Source of the DNA: Apostichopus japonicus
Taxonomy: Eukaryota; Echinodermata; Holothuroidea; Aspidochirotida; Stichopodidae
Length of the DNA stretch: 64,000 bases
Assembly: GCF_037975245.1 (NCBI RefSeq)
Contig: NC_092564.1
Coordinates: forward strand, 1,505,984 to 1,569,983
Reading direction: 5' to 3'
In this document: positions 26,791-39,400 of the stretch, one piece after another
Numbering within the stretch: the stretch's first letter is position 1
Layout: every line of letters starts with the position of its first letter
Translations under genes and position numbers: made by a program
The notes under the pieces: model-generated
Databases searched by the model: none
The model's input: only the letters and a program-made list of their open reading frames with translations
Told to the model about the DNA's origin: nothing

Positions 26791-27543
26791 AAACCTAACC
26801 CCTAAAACACTGATCCATCCTCAAGATTCCTTAATATTCGGTTCGTATTCTGTAACGTTTCCTTACTAAAGTTATACAAAGAAAAGGACTTCAAGTTTCC
26901 TTAATATTCCTTAATATTCGAACGTTTACTATCAAACCTAACCCCCAACACACTGATCGGTCCTCAAGTTTCCTTAATATTCGGTTCGTATCCTGTAACT
27001 TTAACAATTCCCGAACGTTTACTTTTCAAGTATCATATTTAATCAAGGTTGGGCGAAATGACCAGGCTGGTTGGGCGAAATGACCAGGCTGGTTGGGCGA
27101 AATGACCAGGCTGGTTGGGCGAAATGACCAGGCTGGTTGGGCGAAATGACCAGGCTGGTTGGGCGAAATGACCAGGCTGGTTGGGCGAAATGGTAAGGTT
27201 GGGCGAAATGGCAGTTGGGCGAAATGGTTGTTGGGCGAAGTGTCCTGCTTCCGGCTACAGTATCCTTTATACAAGCAAATTCCCAGACTACAACATCTTT
27301 GGTACGAGCAAATTCCTTACTATATGCGACTACAGAATTGCCTTTATAGGCGTATTGTTCTGACTACAGCAGGTCGATGAATGTGATATTAGAGGTCGCT
27401 ATGTGACATCGTTGTGTAAGAACACAAAAGCTTGACATGAACGTTACAACTGTCAGTGTGTGGTGTGTTTGTTTGCATTAAGTATAAGAAGGGGATGGGG
27501 AGGGTTGGAGTACAAAATTGCATCTGTATAATTGCACATCACG

Positions 27544-28027
27544 GGCAGTGGCGTGCACAGGATTTCAAAGTTGGGGAGGGGGAAATTCTAAATCCTGCAG
27601 AGTGATTTATTACGTATCGTGGGAATGAACGAACCTTTGTGGAAGGGCCAGATGCGGATCTAGGAAGTATAAAGGAGGGATATGGTTCTGTGTTCGTTGA
27701 AGCCGACTCCCATGGAGGGTGTGTGCGTTTATCGGGGGGCCTTCTCCGATGAAAAACCAGTTAACACGTTAATTAACTAGGGCATTCTGAGGCATATTAA
27801 AACTAACAATTAGGGTCTATAATAATGTCTACAGGCAATTTTTATATGCGGTTGAATGGGGGGGGGGGTGGTGTACATCACCCACATGTCCCTGGATGCA
27901 AATCTGGGCCAGGAGGAGTGGTATAATCCTTCTGCGACTAAATTTGAGAAACAATTGACGTCTTCACACCCCCCCCCCCCGTTACTAACGATGAAGGTCG
28001 CCTCACCTACCTGCGCACACCACTGCC
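27544..28027. mobile_element. 484-bp MITE with GGCAGTGG termini
   Basis: 18-bp terminal inverted repeats (16 matches) at 27544-27561 (GGCAGTGGCGTGCACAGG) and 28010-28027. The interior includes G- and C-runs. Similar AGTGGCGT starts occur near 22944, 37287 and 59262, which suggests a dispersed family. No clear target duplication. Confidence 0.7.
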
Positions 28028-28560
28028 CCCACGCTGCCGCTGTCGGTGAAAATTATTACTATTCTCTTCGTTGTGAAAGACAAAATTAGTGTCATAACAT
28101 AGCAACCGTATCAGATCGCAGAGCCGGTTCTCCAAAATTTACTACAAATTTTCTGAGAATTACCGTACCCTTTAGAGTTCCATTTTCTGATTTCATTTCT
28201 TTCCCTTTCCCATTTATAAATGTTTGCATCCTCATCTGCAAATAATTAAAAATAAATAGCCCTTCAAGAGTCACGTGACCGATAGAAAGATTCTTACTGT
28301 CCTTCCCTTCCCTTTAGGTAAAATATCATTCGCGTGCTGGTGGGTTATTGCCGTCAAAAAATATATACTTTCCAGTGTTGCGCAATTTAGTATGAGGTAG
28401 GAGTAGGGAAACTGCATGGGGATAAATATCATAATTGGGGGATCATGTGGGGGAAGTCCCCCATATTCCCTCGTAATGCCGCCATTGTACATGTTGTAGT
28501 TCCCCCATCTCCCCCTCCCACGTGATCCCTCCACTGTATCATACAAAGTATACTTGGCTA

Positions 28561-29194
28561 ATGCAGGATCACTGGATTTTACTCTGTGTTCTTATTTGGC
28601 TGTTTTGTCAAGTTAACCTCACACTTTGTTTTCAACCATGGGCGTTTCCCTCAATTATAACTTTCGTGCATGATAATTCAATAACATATCCAGGATATAT
28701 CCCATGCTTTAGGGAAGACAGCGTGCAATTGAGATTTTCGCGCCAGATATTATACGCCGCGTGTGTTGCACATGCCCGGCTTCATACGGAAACGAACCAG
28801 ACACGCATATAGCATAAACAGTCGCCTGCTCGGGAATGTGTATCCATAGCCTTAATGAGTAAATCGTTAATTAATTACACTTAGTAACTTCCTTTATGCT
28901 GGCAGTAATAGAATATCTTCAGATCATGAAATCTGCAGGGAAATATTTCCATGTGTGTTCAGATGTGAAGACCCAAAACTGTATTGCCGCTGTGAAGTGA
29001 CATATAGCCTGATGGAACGGCAATATCAAATTAATTTCATATCGGGTATTAACACATGCAAGCAGAGACCAGTCGGGTCAGGCTACCTCGAGGTCCGTTG
29101 CACGACGAGTCTCATACCTGCGGTCCTGGGTCAATTGGAGCCCGGGAAGGTCTGGAGAGACCCGGTGACATACTTAACCAGGGCCCGTTGACCA
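28561..29194 (+). CDS. Candidate small secreted Cys-rich protein (weak)
   Basis: An ATG at 28561 opens a frame that begins like a signal peptide (MQDHWILLCVLIWLFCQV). A second frame (about 28941-29191) is Cys-rich (CVFRC, YCRC) and is preceded by CTGCAG, a possible acceptor. AATAAA lies near 29262, within reach of the stop. I could not find a convincing donor joining the two, and no family is recognised. It may be chance. Confidence 0.25.
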
Positions 29195-29855
29195 ACATGG
29201 CTCTATCCCTCTCTTAACTTGTCCGTGGGATACTGTATGACATATAGCATACACGTTATTTGAATAAATGTAGTAATGTTGTTTACTTTCTTTATTGTCG
29301 TTAACATGATGTCATGAGGAACTGATGTAATTGTCTTTGAGCCAGGGGCCTAGCTAAACGTCTATACTACGGGGGAGGGGAAGGGGGAGGGGGATTGGCG
29401 GCGCACAAAATTTTTCTAGAGGAAATGGTGATAGAACCTGTTTTCCAATTGGTTTATCTTTTTTTTGAGGTGGGGGGGGGGGGAGGGAGACAAATGTTGG
29501 GGGCTAAGGCCCCGCCCACATGTAGCCAGGACATTCCTTTCTCCTTGAAAACTGCTTGCACATATATAGTAACGACTCACTTTCTCAACACCACCGAGGA
29601 GTGGTACAGACAACAGAACTGATATCCTTCCCGATGTGAGTTGGAAGTTATTTTCAATTGTCTGTAACTATCAAATTAATTTTGATATCAATTTTGATTT
29701 TGTGATTAACGTCTTAATCTTTGCGTCATTCTCCGAACGATTCCACTGTTCCACATTTCCTTCTCCTTGTTTGGGAAGTCAAGCTGAAATAATTGATCAG
29801 ATCCAAATTCAACATTTACTGTTAAGTTCCTTTAAGCGTGCAAAGATGTGAACTA

Positions 29856-30206
29856 TTAACAATACTCATTCTTAAATGTGAACGCGTCTTGTTCTTTATT
29901 GATAATCCTCCTCGCGGACTTAATATCAATATTCGTCCTTGTGTTCTTACATGTAAACAATGCCATTATTGACCCATCATTGTCAGGAAGATTTGTGTCC
30001 AAATGAAAAGGACTTTGTTGGACCAGAGCTGGTGTGTTCAGGCTTTTTGAGGTCATTGACCAGAGATCTTCTGTGCCGTCGAACCATTGAATTATCGCAT
30101 GAATAGTCTTGTATTCGTCACATACGGTATACTTTACACCGACGAGCTCCATATCGAAGTATTCAATAGGGCTTATAAACCAGTCAGGAAGAGTCAAGAA
30201 GATGAA
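29856..30206 (-). CDS. Candidate terminal exon of unknown protein (weak)
   Basis: The minus-strand frame opens at an acceptor-like CCTTTTAG and reads about 115 residues to a TAA, with mixed composition (aromatics, Cys) rather than low complexity. A GTAAGA donor-like site near 29951 could end an internal exon instead. No domain recognised and no neighbouring exon found. Confidence 0.3.
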   Translation of the reverse strand, partial: FIFLTLPDWFISPIEYFDMELVGVKYTVCDEYKTIHAIIQWFDGTEDLWSMTSKSLNTPALVQQSPFHLDTNLPDNDGSIMALFTCKNTRTNIDIKSARRIINKEQDAFTFKNEYC

Positions 30207-31303
30207 CTAAAAGGGAGTCAGTCTATTACACATATGCTGCAATGGCTGCATTGTGTTCAGTGATGCCGCTCTGAACCACGGGGTACAAAAGTCGTGCAAA
30301 TTCTGTTCCGGATCATCTCCGATTCAACTGAAAAGCGTTTATATCCCGGACTGGACGGAACAGAAACAATTCAAAACAAAACATGGAAAGAAACTAAATG
30401 TTACTCGAAATAAAGTATACCCTGGGACGATATATAACAAACTGTTTATCTTCGCAAATTCCAATGGCTGCATAACTATTTCATAATGTGTAAAGTTAGT
30501 TGACTCATCGACTAAAATCATCTTAGCTTTAAAACCCTTTCTCCTTCTACTCCTTCCTCACCCCAACCTCCTTTGCCCCATCCCTGATTCAAATATAACA
30601 GTTTAATTGTCTCAGTCCATGCTATTAATAAATACTATACCGTTATAGCCACAAGTTTACATGTGAACAACACTAACACCTATAGTATAGTTGCTAGTGC
30701 ATTGAGGCGCTTTATGCATGTTTATCTAAGAATAGCGGGAAATTTGAATTTGACTATAGTTTCACTTGTGGTTTGTGCATGTGCATGTGCTTATCGAACC
30801 CATATTTGTAGTTTCATTATGCATCGGACACTCACAGCGTCAAATCAGCTCGAAGGCTTTTATGTATGAATTGTTGGTAAAAGCCATTTGAAACGATGTC
30901 CCATGAATTTTCAGGTTGTATAGTTCACAATTGGTAGAACGAAGGACAAAGGAAGATAAGGAAAGAGCGTTACCTTGTGAATATCACACCAAGGCCCTCA
31001 ATAATCACATGCACACGACCAAAACTTCCGATTGCCTGGTTGGCTAGTTGTAAAAGTCAGCGATGTAGTGTGTCTTTTTATATGATTGCTAGTAAACAAA
31101 TGATGGCAGCGTGGGTACGATTTTGAATGAAACGGCCACGGCAAGGCCTAATGCTGTGTAGAATAACTGTAATAAATTCAGCCTCGGGCAAAGCCGGTCA
31201 AAGGAGTCACAAACGTATCTGAAGACAGACATTCCAACTTTGGAGTTGTTAGTCTATATGGCGTACAGCTATGATGAAATCTATTTTCTCACACGTATAA
31301 TGT

Positions 31304-31660
31304 GGTAGGCCATACGGGAAATAATTGCTGATTTGATGTCCGTATGAACTAAAATTATTACCGGTAATAGTTATATTTAATACCGGCATTAATTCTAAGC
31401 CAATCACCATGTAGCTTCATATGACGGTTATTAAAGAGAATTATTACCGGCAGTAAATAGAATTAATACTGGCATTAAATAGAATTAATAACGGCATTAA
31501 ATAGAATTAATACCGGCATTAAATGGACCAATCACATTAGTGAATTTTGAAGCTGTTATCATGCTCTGAGCTAAAGTGTTAATCCCTCTTGCTGTAGCGT
31601 CAAAGCAGTGCAGATATTTCTGCAATTTTAAATCAGCAATTATTTCCCGTATCGCCTACC
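31304..31660. mobile_element. 357-bp MITE with 31-bp near-perfect inverted termini
   Basis: Termini starting GGTAGGC and containing ATACGGGAAATAATTGCTGA at 31304-31334 and 31630-31660 match at 30 of 31 positions when inverted. The interior holds several TACCGGCATTAAATAGAAT units. No coding capacity. Confidence 0.85.
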
Positions 31661-32631
31661 GTACACCGACGTACTGTTCAATGCCGTAACACAGTGTACT
31701 GAATATATTGAAGTGAAAACTTGTGAAGGTAGTATATAACACCATAACTGTGTGGACAATTGTCCACTCGGTAAATATAGTTTGCCCATTGGCCACCCAT
31801 TTAATTATTTTGCCCACCCATGTTATTTTAACCACATATAGTCCTGTTAATATATAAGTGATATAAGTGAAACGTTCGTTTTTCTTTGAATTTATTATGA
31901 AAATGATAATAAAGTATTATTTTCCTGGGCTTCTAAATTGACCTCGGCCCGGCACTGTGTCCCCATGACCCCTCCTCTTCCAGGCCTATTTTTAACTAGG
32001 AATCTGGGACAAACTATTAAAGGTGGCACATGTGGCCTGGGGAAGGGGTCGAAGGGGAGGAATCCCTTAAATTACAGTAGTTCTTGTTTCGATCACTGCG
32101 ATCTGCCGTGCGAGGTATTTGTTACGTTTTTTATTATTAATGACGTGTAATTAAAGTATGACGGACAGCAATATAGATTTTGCAACATTTCTAATTCTGT
32201 TGATGAATAAAATGTCGTACATATTTTATAATTTCAGGGACTTCTTGTTAACTCTATGACATTTTCGAGGACACTTGTTAATCGGGGAAGAAACATTGAA
32301 ATCGGGGACTGTACTAAAAGATCAGGGGACGTGTGATCACCTTAGTATACATTAGCTATATAACACAGAAAGGTTAGAAGGTCTATCCTTAACGTACACG
32401 TTATCGACCATTAAGCGATGGATAACATGATCACATATCAGGGGGTTCTGGGCCCGGTACAGTGTGCTGCGGTAACAACTGCGCCCTGTACAAATGTTCC
32501 CAACACACTATACCCGGCCTAGAATCTCCTGATCTATGATCATACATTGAATATATAACACAGATATTCTTCCTCCGCAATATTTGCAAGACTGCCAAAA
32601 GCGCCCCCTATGACAAGCCGGTCTATACTAG

Positions 32632-33441
32632 TTTTAATCTCTGTTTAAGGATATCAGCACAAAGAACAGATATCATTAATTCATTTAATGATATCTTCAA
32701 TTGATTTAATGATATCTTAAAGGAATTCAAGATATCTTAATTCAGTTGGTGCAGCGCCTATATCATATATTCTTTTCATGATATCACTAAATCAAATTTT
32801 TGATATCAAAATTCAATTTCTTGAAATTTCAAAATAGATTTTTTTTTCAATTTAACTAATCCAATAATGCTATCAAAACTTCAATTACAGATATCAGTAA
32901 ATAGATTAAAGATATCATTAAAAACGACGTACATATCAAGAATTCCGCCATATTTATAGAAATCATCAGAGAAATCAATCAAAGATTTGACAATATGTAC
33001 ATATCACTAATCCGGATTCTTTATATCATGAATTCGATTTAACGATATTTACATGTCACTAATTTGAATTCTTGGCGTACAGTGCCGTACACATCAAGAA
33101 TTCCGTCTTATATAATGATATTTAATTCGAATTAAGGTTTTGTACCGATATATTTCGATTTAATGATATCATAACTCCGAATTAATGATATGTTCATATC
33201 TTTAATTCGAATTAATGATATCATTAAATATGGCAGAATTCTTGATATGTTCGCCATATTTACAGATATACCTTGAATTGATTTGCAGATATCTGCAAAT
33301 GATTTCTTGATTTCGTGAAACGATTTAATGATGTTAAGAACTGAATTTTTGCTCTTACAAATTCGAATAATTTCTTGATATCATTCATTGGTTTCATGAT
33401 ATCTTTAATTAATTACTGATATTCTTAAATAGAGATTAAAA
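32632..33441. mobile_element. 810-bp ATATC-rich element with 26-bp inverted termini
   Basis: TTTTAATCTCTGTTTAAGG-type terminus at 32632-32657 is inverted at 33416-33441 (24 of 26 match). The interior is packed with GATATC, ATTCGAATTAATG and AAGAATTC palindromes, and a second nested inverted pair contains ATATCAAGAATTCCGCCATA (about 32934 and 33229). Confidence 0.75.
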
Positions 33442-35020
33442 AGTAAAACGGCTTGCCATGCGCCACAGCCAATGACATCCAAACTGTCATCATGCAACAG
33501 TGACGTGTTCTGTTGTTGTGATGGCGCCATTGCAAAACGTTGCATGAATCGCAGTCTTTGTCTGCGAAATCCGGTTATGATTCAGCGCCGATTCGCCGAA
33601 GATATATGTACGGCGCTGTTGTAATTGTTCGTCGCCCTCGATTTATCCTATCAGAAACTATTCTAGTAGCTTGCTGATAAAGTAACGGCATATTGGATTA
33701 GCAAACCATAATCAAATACTTTTTTTCCAGTACTTAAATGAACTATTCTCCCACGTTACCATAGCTCCATATTTATATCATCTTTCCGAAATGTCAAGCT
33801 TTGTCCCATCATATATAATGCAGCAATAAAATTCCCCTATTAAGTCAGTTTTGCTACCTTCTTTCATTGTCCCTAGTTTGACCTAAATCCAATCTGCGTT
33901 TTAAGTTTACACGTCTGAATAAAATAAAGTAGATGCGAGTGTATGAATTCGAGGGAGTACCGTAATATGTATGGTACAACATATAGATATTTATTGATAA
34001 GTTGCATGCAAAGATGTTTTACAAAAGTTGTTTTAATTACATTTTAAAGTGAGGCAGTTGAAGGAAGAGCTTCCGCTTGGTCGTAAATTTCTTTGTATAA
34101 CTAAAATCTGAGTGTCAATTCATTGAGCGAAATTAGTGTCACAGACATATCTTGTTGTAAAGAAAAGCAGTTAAATATTAAATTAAGCATATTTAAATTC
34201 GATTACAAAGAATATGTCAGATAACATACATTTATCAATTTTTTTTTGACGACAGAATAATTGCTGATTTGAAGAATCCAGATCACTTATATATTTTTGT
34301 ATCCTTTTAACAATTTTCCTTTGTAAGAACGTTTGGTGAAGAAAAGGCACAATACTGATGTTGATATTTGTTGTAGACCGTTATAAACACATAGTGTTAT
34401 CAGCCCGTACCACTGTTAATTAAAACAACGACTATGTAAATAAACATCTAAGGCTTAGCAATTAAAATGCTGGACTATTTTATCTAACACATGCACAGTC
34501 CATAAGGTCGGTTCCGCAGATGCAACACAACCCATTGCAAAGTAAAAAGAGCATATTTTGGTTTCTTTACTAGAATTGGTAAAGCAATAGATTAACAAAG
34601 ATTAACAAATATTAACAAAGATTAACACTGACGAGTTGACGCCATCATCGAGTTAACTGAGTATCTTGAAAATCAAAATAGCTATAGAAGATTAACTAGC
34701 ACTCAATTTTTTCTTTCTATTTGGACCTTGACAACAACTTAAAAATTCTGTCCTCAGACATCTTTTAAGAAAACGGCTTGCATAACATAGTGTTAGAAAC
34801 ATGCAATTTTAAATAATATAAGGCTTTAAGATAGGTTGCCAGTAACAACGGTGTAGACAGATTTTTGTAATTAAATGCAAGCGGCGTTCAAGTTGTACAC
34901 TGGAAGACGAATATTCCTAAGGGAATAATCACCTGGAAAGATAAAGAAAAAAAAAACAGAGAGTTTTATCAGTGTTTTCATGTTATATCACACCGCAAAA
35001 TCGATTCTCTTTGACACGTC

Positions 35021-35209
35021 TTACTTCACAAATTGTGTACTGTTCGTACTTTTAAACACAAAGGTTACTCGAACTTCAGAGAGCGCTACTTCTTTCGGAT
35101 GAATTTCAATGAACACCAGAATCGGTATTTCAACGAAAATATTATAAGTCTCATGGATCAATATATTACAAGGCAGCCCTCCATATGAGACCAAATCGGG
35201 ATATTTCAT
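35021..35209 (-). CDS. Candidate exon of unknown protein (weak)
   Basis: The frame reads a beta-strand-like stretch (FVEIPILVFIEIHP, VRVTFVFKSTNS) and ends at a GAAGTAAGA donor-like site. The upstream acceptor is poor. It lies 1.1 kb downstream of the proposed end of the Kazal gene and could be a relic or chance. Confidence 0.2.
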   Translation of the reverse strand: MKYPDLVSYGGLPCNILIHETYNIFVEIPILVFIEIHPKEVALSEVRVTFVFKSTNSTQFVK

Positions 35210-36304
35210 ATGATTTTGTTAATGTACAAAAGCATGGTTTGATGGACTATTCTGTGATTTGAAAATATTGAGTACAGATTTATCACGAATATGTTATAAT
35301 TACTTAGCTAATATAATATTTGCAACTTCCTACAATTATTGTAGATAGCTTTAGCCAAGATTGATTGGATTTATCGTATTCTTTGTACCAGACTCTTCCA
35401 AAGTACGTTACCATGGTGATATAAGTCTAGGTACATGTCAACATGCAGTGGTCTAGTCCGTTATATATTTATATATTTCGTTTGGTTTGGTTTGGTTTCA
35501 TTTCATTTCATTTCGTTTCCTTTATTGTTTTATTCGTGGTGAAAGTATAACTGGTAACTGTTCTGATATCAAATTATAAGTATGAAAATCAATAAGGAAA
35601 AAGAAAAAAGGTACTTGACCAGTTGACACTATTTGGAAGACATGCAAGCTACATAACAATTCTTCTTGTTCCAAAAAGGAATAAAGCAACACATAAATAA
35701 AGTAACAAACTTGTACATAAACACTGAGAGCGTATAGGCTAGTGGGTGACATTGTGCTGTCATGTTAAGACTTGCTCAAGTTTTAGTCCATGAACATTAG
35801 TCTAAATGATGTACGATCTAAAGAATCTGTCATTTTTACCAACCATATGAGTGTGTCCATCTTATCAACATTGTATGCGATCTTGCAGATAGTTTAACAT
35901 AAATTTTTCGTATTGTGAGAGCTAAAATTTTGATACAATATCTTAAAGCTGAATTTGGAGTTGAGTGGTAATGTGTTATGATGGTTCTGACCAAACCCAC
36001 GATAACATTCACACATATTTGAATACCCGCAATATAAGGGATATGTAGCTAAAACTGTGTCAGTCTCATCACTCTCCAAATGCTAACAGTTGCAACGATG
36101 CATATTTTTTTCTTGGTTTGGTTTGGTTCTAGGCAGTTACTGATAATGTTTTCTCTGTTGGAACAACATTGAAGTTGATGCCACAATATCATCTTTCTTG
36201 GTGCAATTTGGGCTTAAGAAACGGAGCTTTCTCTTTTCAAATTCAAACCAAAGTTGAGCTTAAACTTTTTAGTTTGTCTATAATTTACCATCGATGAGCT
36301 TTCT

Positions 36305-36417
36305 TTATTGACATTCTACTTCGTGGCATGTGAGAATACTGAAGTTATCGGGAGTGTTGTCGCCTGTGGTTGGCGAAAACCTGGCACACAGATGCTGGTA
36401 CCCATTACACGCAGCCT
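36305..36417 (-). CDS. Unnamed domain, second half, and stop (terminal exon)
   Basis: Strong acceptor (TATTCCTTTCAG then AGGCTG), phase 1, matching the donor at 37662. It reads [19 protein letters not shown], ends CHEVECQ, and stops at TAA (36307-36305). The stop lies inside CAATAAAG, so the stop codon and a poly(A) signal overlap. Four Cys pair in position with those of 61639-61755. Confidence 0.72.
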
Positions 36418-39400
36418 CTGAAAGGAATAATAGAACAATAAGTACCATGAACATAGAGTATTTCGATTCAGTGATATGAAAATATAAAATATATTCCTCA
36501 TCTACAATATACAATCTTACTCGTAAAATTGCCTGTACTCCGCGTTCCACACGTTCTCATCTGCATGGATTTATACTCGTACGCGCCCTCTGAGAGTTAG
36601 GACAGGTACTCGCGCTTAGAGCCTTAATTGTACTCGCATGCACACGTACTCATACCAAAGGGAACACTACATTTACACTTGATGATTACTGCTGTACTTC
36701 TACTCATAGTTGAACAGAACAAGATCTAAATATTGAAAACATTGATTGACCAAAATCATTTTTGAAAGCAGTTTATAATTTTTTTTTTAAATATAAATTA
36801 GTTATTAAGTAATGAAATGAAGTTCGCGCTTTATTTTAATTATCAATGTAATTAGCTTTCTCATTAACAAACAATTACAATGACAATGTTCAATTTCTCG
36901 ATAAATCATACTGATGGTCTAGCTTAAAAAAGAAGAGGAAAACACCCCTCAGAAACTATTCGGTCTGACAAGCTCCCCTATGACGTCATGATATATAGGG
37001 AGTGTCAGCTCAGTGGTTAACGCCGGTGCCTTTCAATCATAAGGTCATGAGTTCGAGTCACTCCAAGATTAATGTACGTCGTCCAGTTACAGAGTTGTTG
37101 ACAATTGCCAATTCAAAATCATGGACATTAAAATATGAATCTAAGAGACTGACTTCGGTCAGCTTTCGGCCTTGATAAGCTAATGATGGCTTCTTCGCGA
37201 GTTCCTGCTTGCAGGAGGATCTAAAATATATATAATACATACATATATCTTCAAACCAATACCGAAACTGTCGTAGAGAGCATCAGTGGCGTAGCAAGAT
37301 GCAACAGGGCCTAGGGGAAGTCCCTTCATACATTGTTTAGACTTGGAAAACCATGTTTGATATTTGGCATCGCTAGACGCCCGAATATGGATATCATACT
37401 TTCACTGTTGGGGACAGAATTTCATGTTGGTGTTTATCGGGGCAAACACGCCGCTGGAAACTTCACTGAACACTATTCTAGATTCAAGATATCTTGATGA
37501 ATAAGCCATGGGAAGTTTACATAGGGGATGGTTTTCTTTCATTTCAATACTAGACGCTTCGCCGACCTATACCGTCGGTGGCCGAAATGGATGATTACTT
37601 CTTATTCGGTGTACCTGTCAAAGGCCTAGTTACGACGCTAGAGAGCATGCATTTGTCTTACCCCAGAGCGGGAATTGAATCCGGACATTTCGGATTGCAA
37701 AACTTCGACCAGCTATGGCCGGTCGACTAGCTTGATCGGCGTCGAGCACTTGGGATCGATACTCATATCGATCAGTTGTATTGCCGTCACTGGATCTTGA
37801 CCCAAACACCTCGAGTTGCCAGAGATTTTCACCCTCTGAATCGGAGCTGTTAGCGGCAATGGTGGCTGTGACGTCCATTCGAACGACAGGCTTTCGGCCA
37901 CGCGGAAGGACCATGCGAAGCCGTTCCCGTGTAAATCGCACTATGAGGAAATGGTATACGGTAGAAATTATATCATTATTATTATGATTATTGTGAATTT
38001 AAGTAAAGAAAAGAAAACAAGAACAATGTACATTAACAAGAACATGACTAAGGACACGAACATGAGTAAGTTCACGGAAAGGAACATAAACATAGACAGG
38101 AACGCAAAGAAGGACAGGAACGTAAAGAAGGACAGGAACGTAAACAATGACAGGAACGTAAAGGAGGACAGGAACGTAAAGGAGGACAGGAACGTAAAGG
38201 AGGACAGGAACGGAAAGAAGGACAGGAACGTAAACAATGACAGGAACGTAAACAAGGACAGGAACGTAAAGATGGGCAGGAACGTAAAGAAGGACAGGAA
38301 CGTAAAGGAGGACACGAACGTAAACAAGGACAGGAACGTAAACAAGGACAGGAACGTAAAGAAGGACAGGAACGTAAAGAAGGACAGGAACGTAAACAAG
38401 GACAGGAACGTAAAGAAGGACAGGAACGTAAACAAGGACAGGAACGTAAACATAGACAGGAAATTAAACAAGGACATGAACGTAAACAAGGACAGGAACG
38501 TAAACAAGGACAGGAACGTAAACAATGACAGGAACGTAAACAAGGACAGGAACGTTAACAAGGACATGAACATAAACAAGGACAGGAACGTAAAGAAGGA
38601 CAGGAACGTTAACAATGACATGAACGTAAACAAGGACAGGAACGTAAACAAGGACAGGAACGTAAACAATGACAGGAACGTAAACAAGGACAGGAACGTA
38701 AACAAGGACATGAACATAAACAAGGACAGGAACGTAAACAAGGACAGGAACGTTAACAATGACATGAACGTAAACAAGGACAGGAACGTAAACAAGGACA
38801 GGAACGTAAACATAGACAGGAAATTAAACAAGGACATGAACGTAAACATAGACAGGAACGTAAACATAGACAGGAACGTAAACAAGGACAAGAACGTAAA
38901 GAAGAACAAGAACGTAAAGAAGGACATGAACGTAAACAAAGACAGGAACGTAAACATAGACAGGAAATTAAACAAGGACATGATCGTAAACAAGGACAGG
39001 AACGTAAAGAAGGACATGAACGTAAACAAGGACAGGAACGTAAACATAGACAGGAAATTAAACAAGGACATGAACGTAAAGAAGGACAGGAACGTAAAGA
39101 AGGACAGGAACGTAAACAATGGCAGGAACGTAAACAAGGACAGGAACGTAAAGAAGGACAGGAACGTAAACAAGGACAGGAACGTAAACAAGGACAGGAA
39201 CGTAAACAAGAACAGGAACGTAAACAAGGACAGGAACGTAAAGAAGGACAGGAACGTAAACATAGACAGGAAATTAAACAAGGACATGAACGTAAAGAAG
39301 GACAGGAACGTAAAGAAGGACAGGAACGTAAACAATGACAGGAACGTAAACAAGGACAGGAATGTAAACATAGGAAGGAACGTAAACAAGGACAGGAACG

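Larger units (their letters stand above)
24233..27252. mobile_element. Foldback-type cluster with 21-bp subrepeats in inverted arms
   Basis: Outer arms (24358 rightward, 27252 leftward) are inverted copies: a block of 21-bp units (TTCGCCCAACCAGCCTGGTC type), then a shared unique segment containing AAACGTTCGGGAAT. Inner arms (about 24952-25194 and 25370-25609) are a second inverted repeat around a central block of the same 21-bp unit. Long inverted arms made of short tandem repeats are the signature of foldback elements, described as FB in Drosophila and TU in sea urchin. No transposase frame is visible, so it would be non-autonomous. Confidence 0.75.
28030..36304. other. Intergenic stretch between SLC34 side and Kazal gene
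   Basis: Apart from the two transposons and three weak exon candidates listed separately, I see no gene. It includes a GGTTT/CATTT short repeat near 35479-35520 that could be a LINE tail on the minus strand, and short TTAACAAAGA repeats near 34590-34630. Confidence 0.5.

Noticed and set aside
37005-37059. Functional tRNA gene
   Set aside because: Box A and B are present but the acceptor and anticodon stems are imperfect and a SINE-like body follows.
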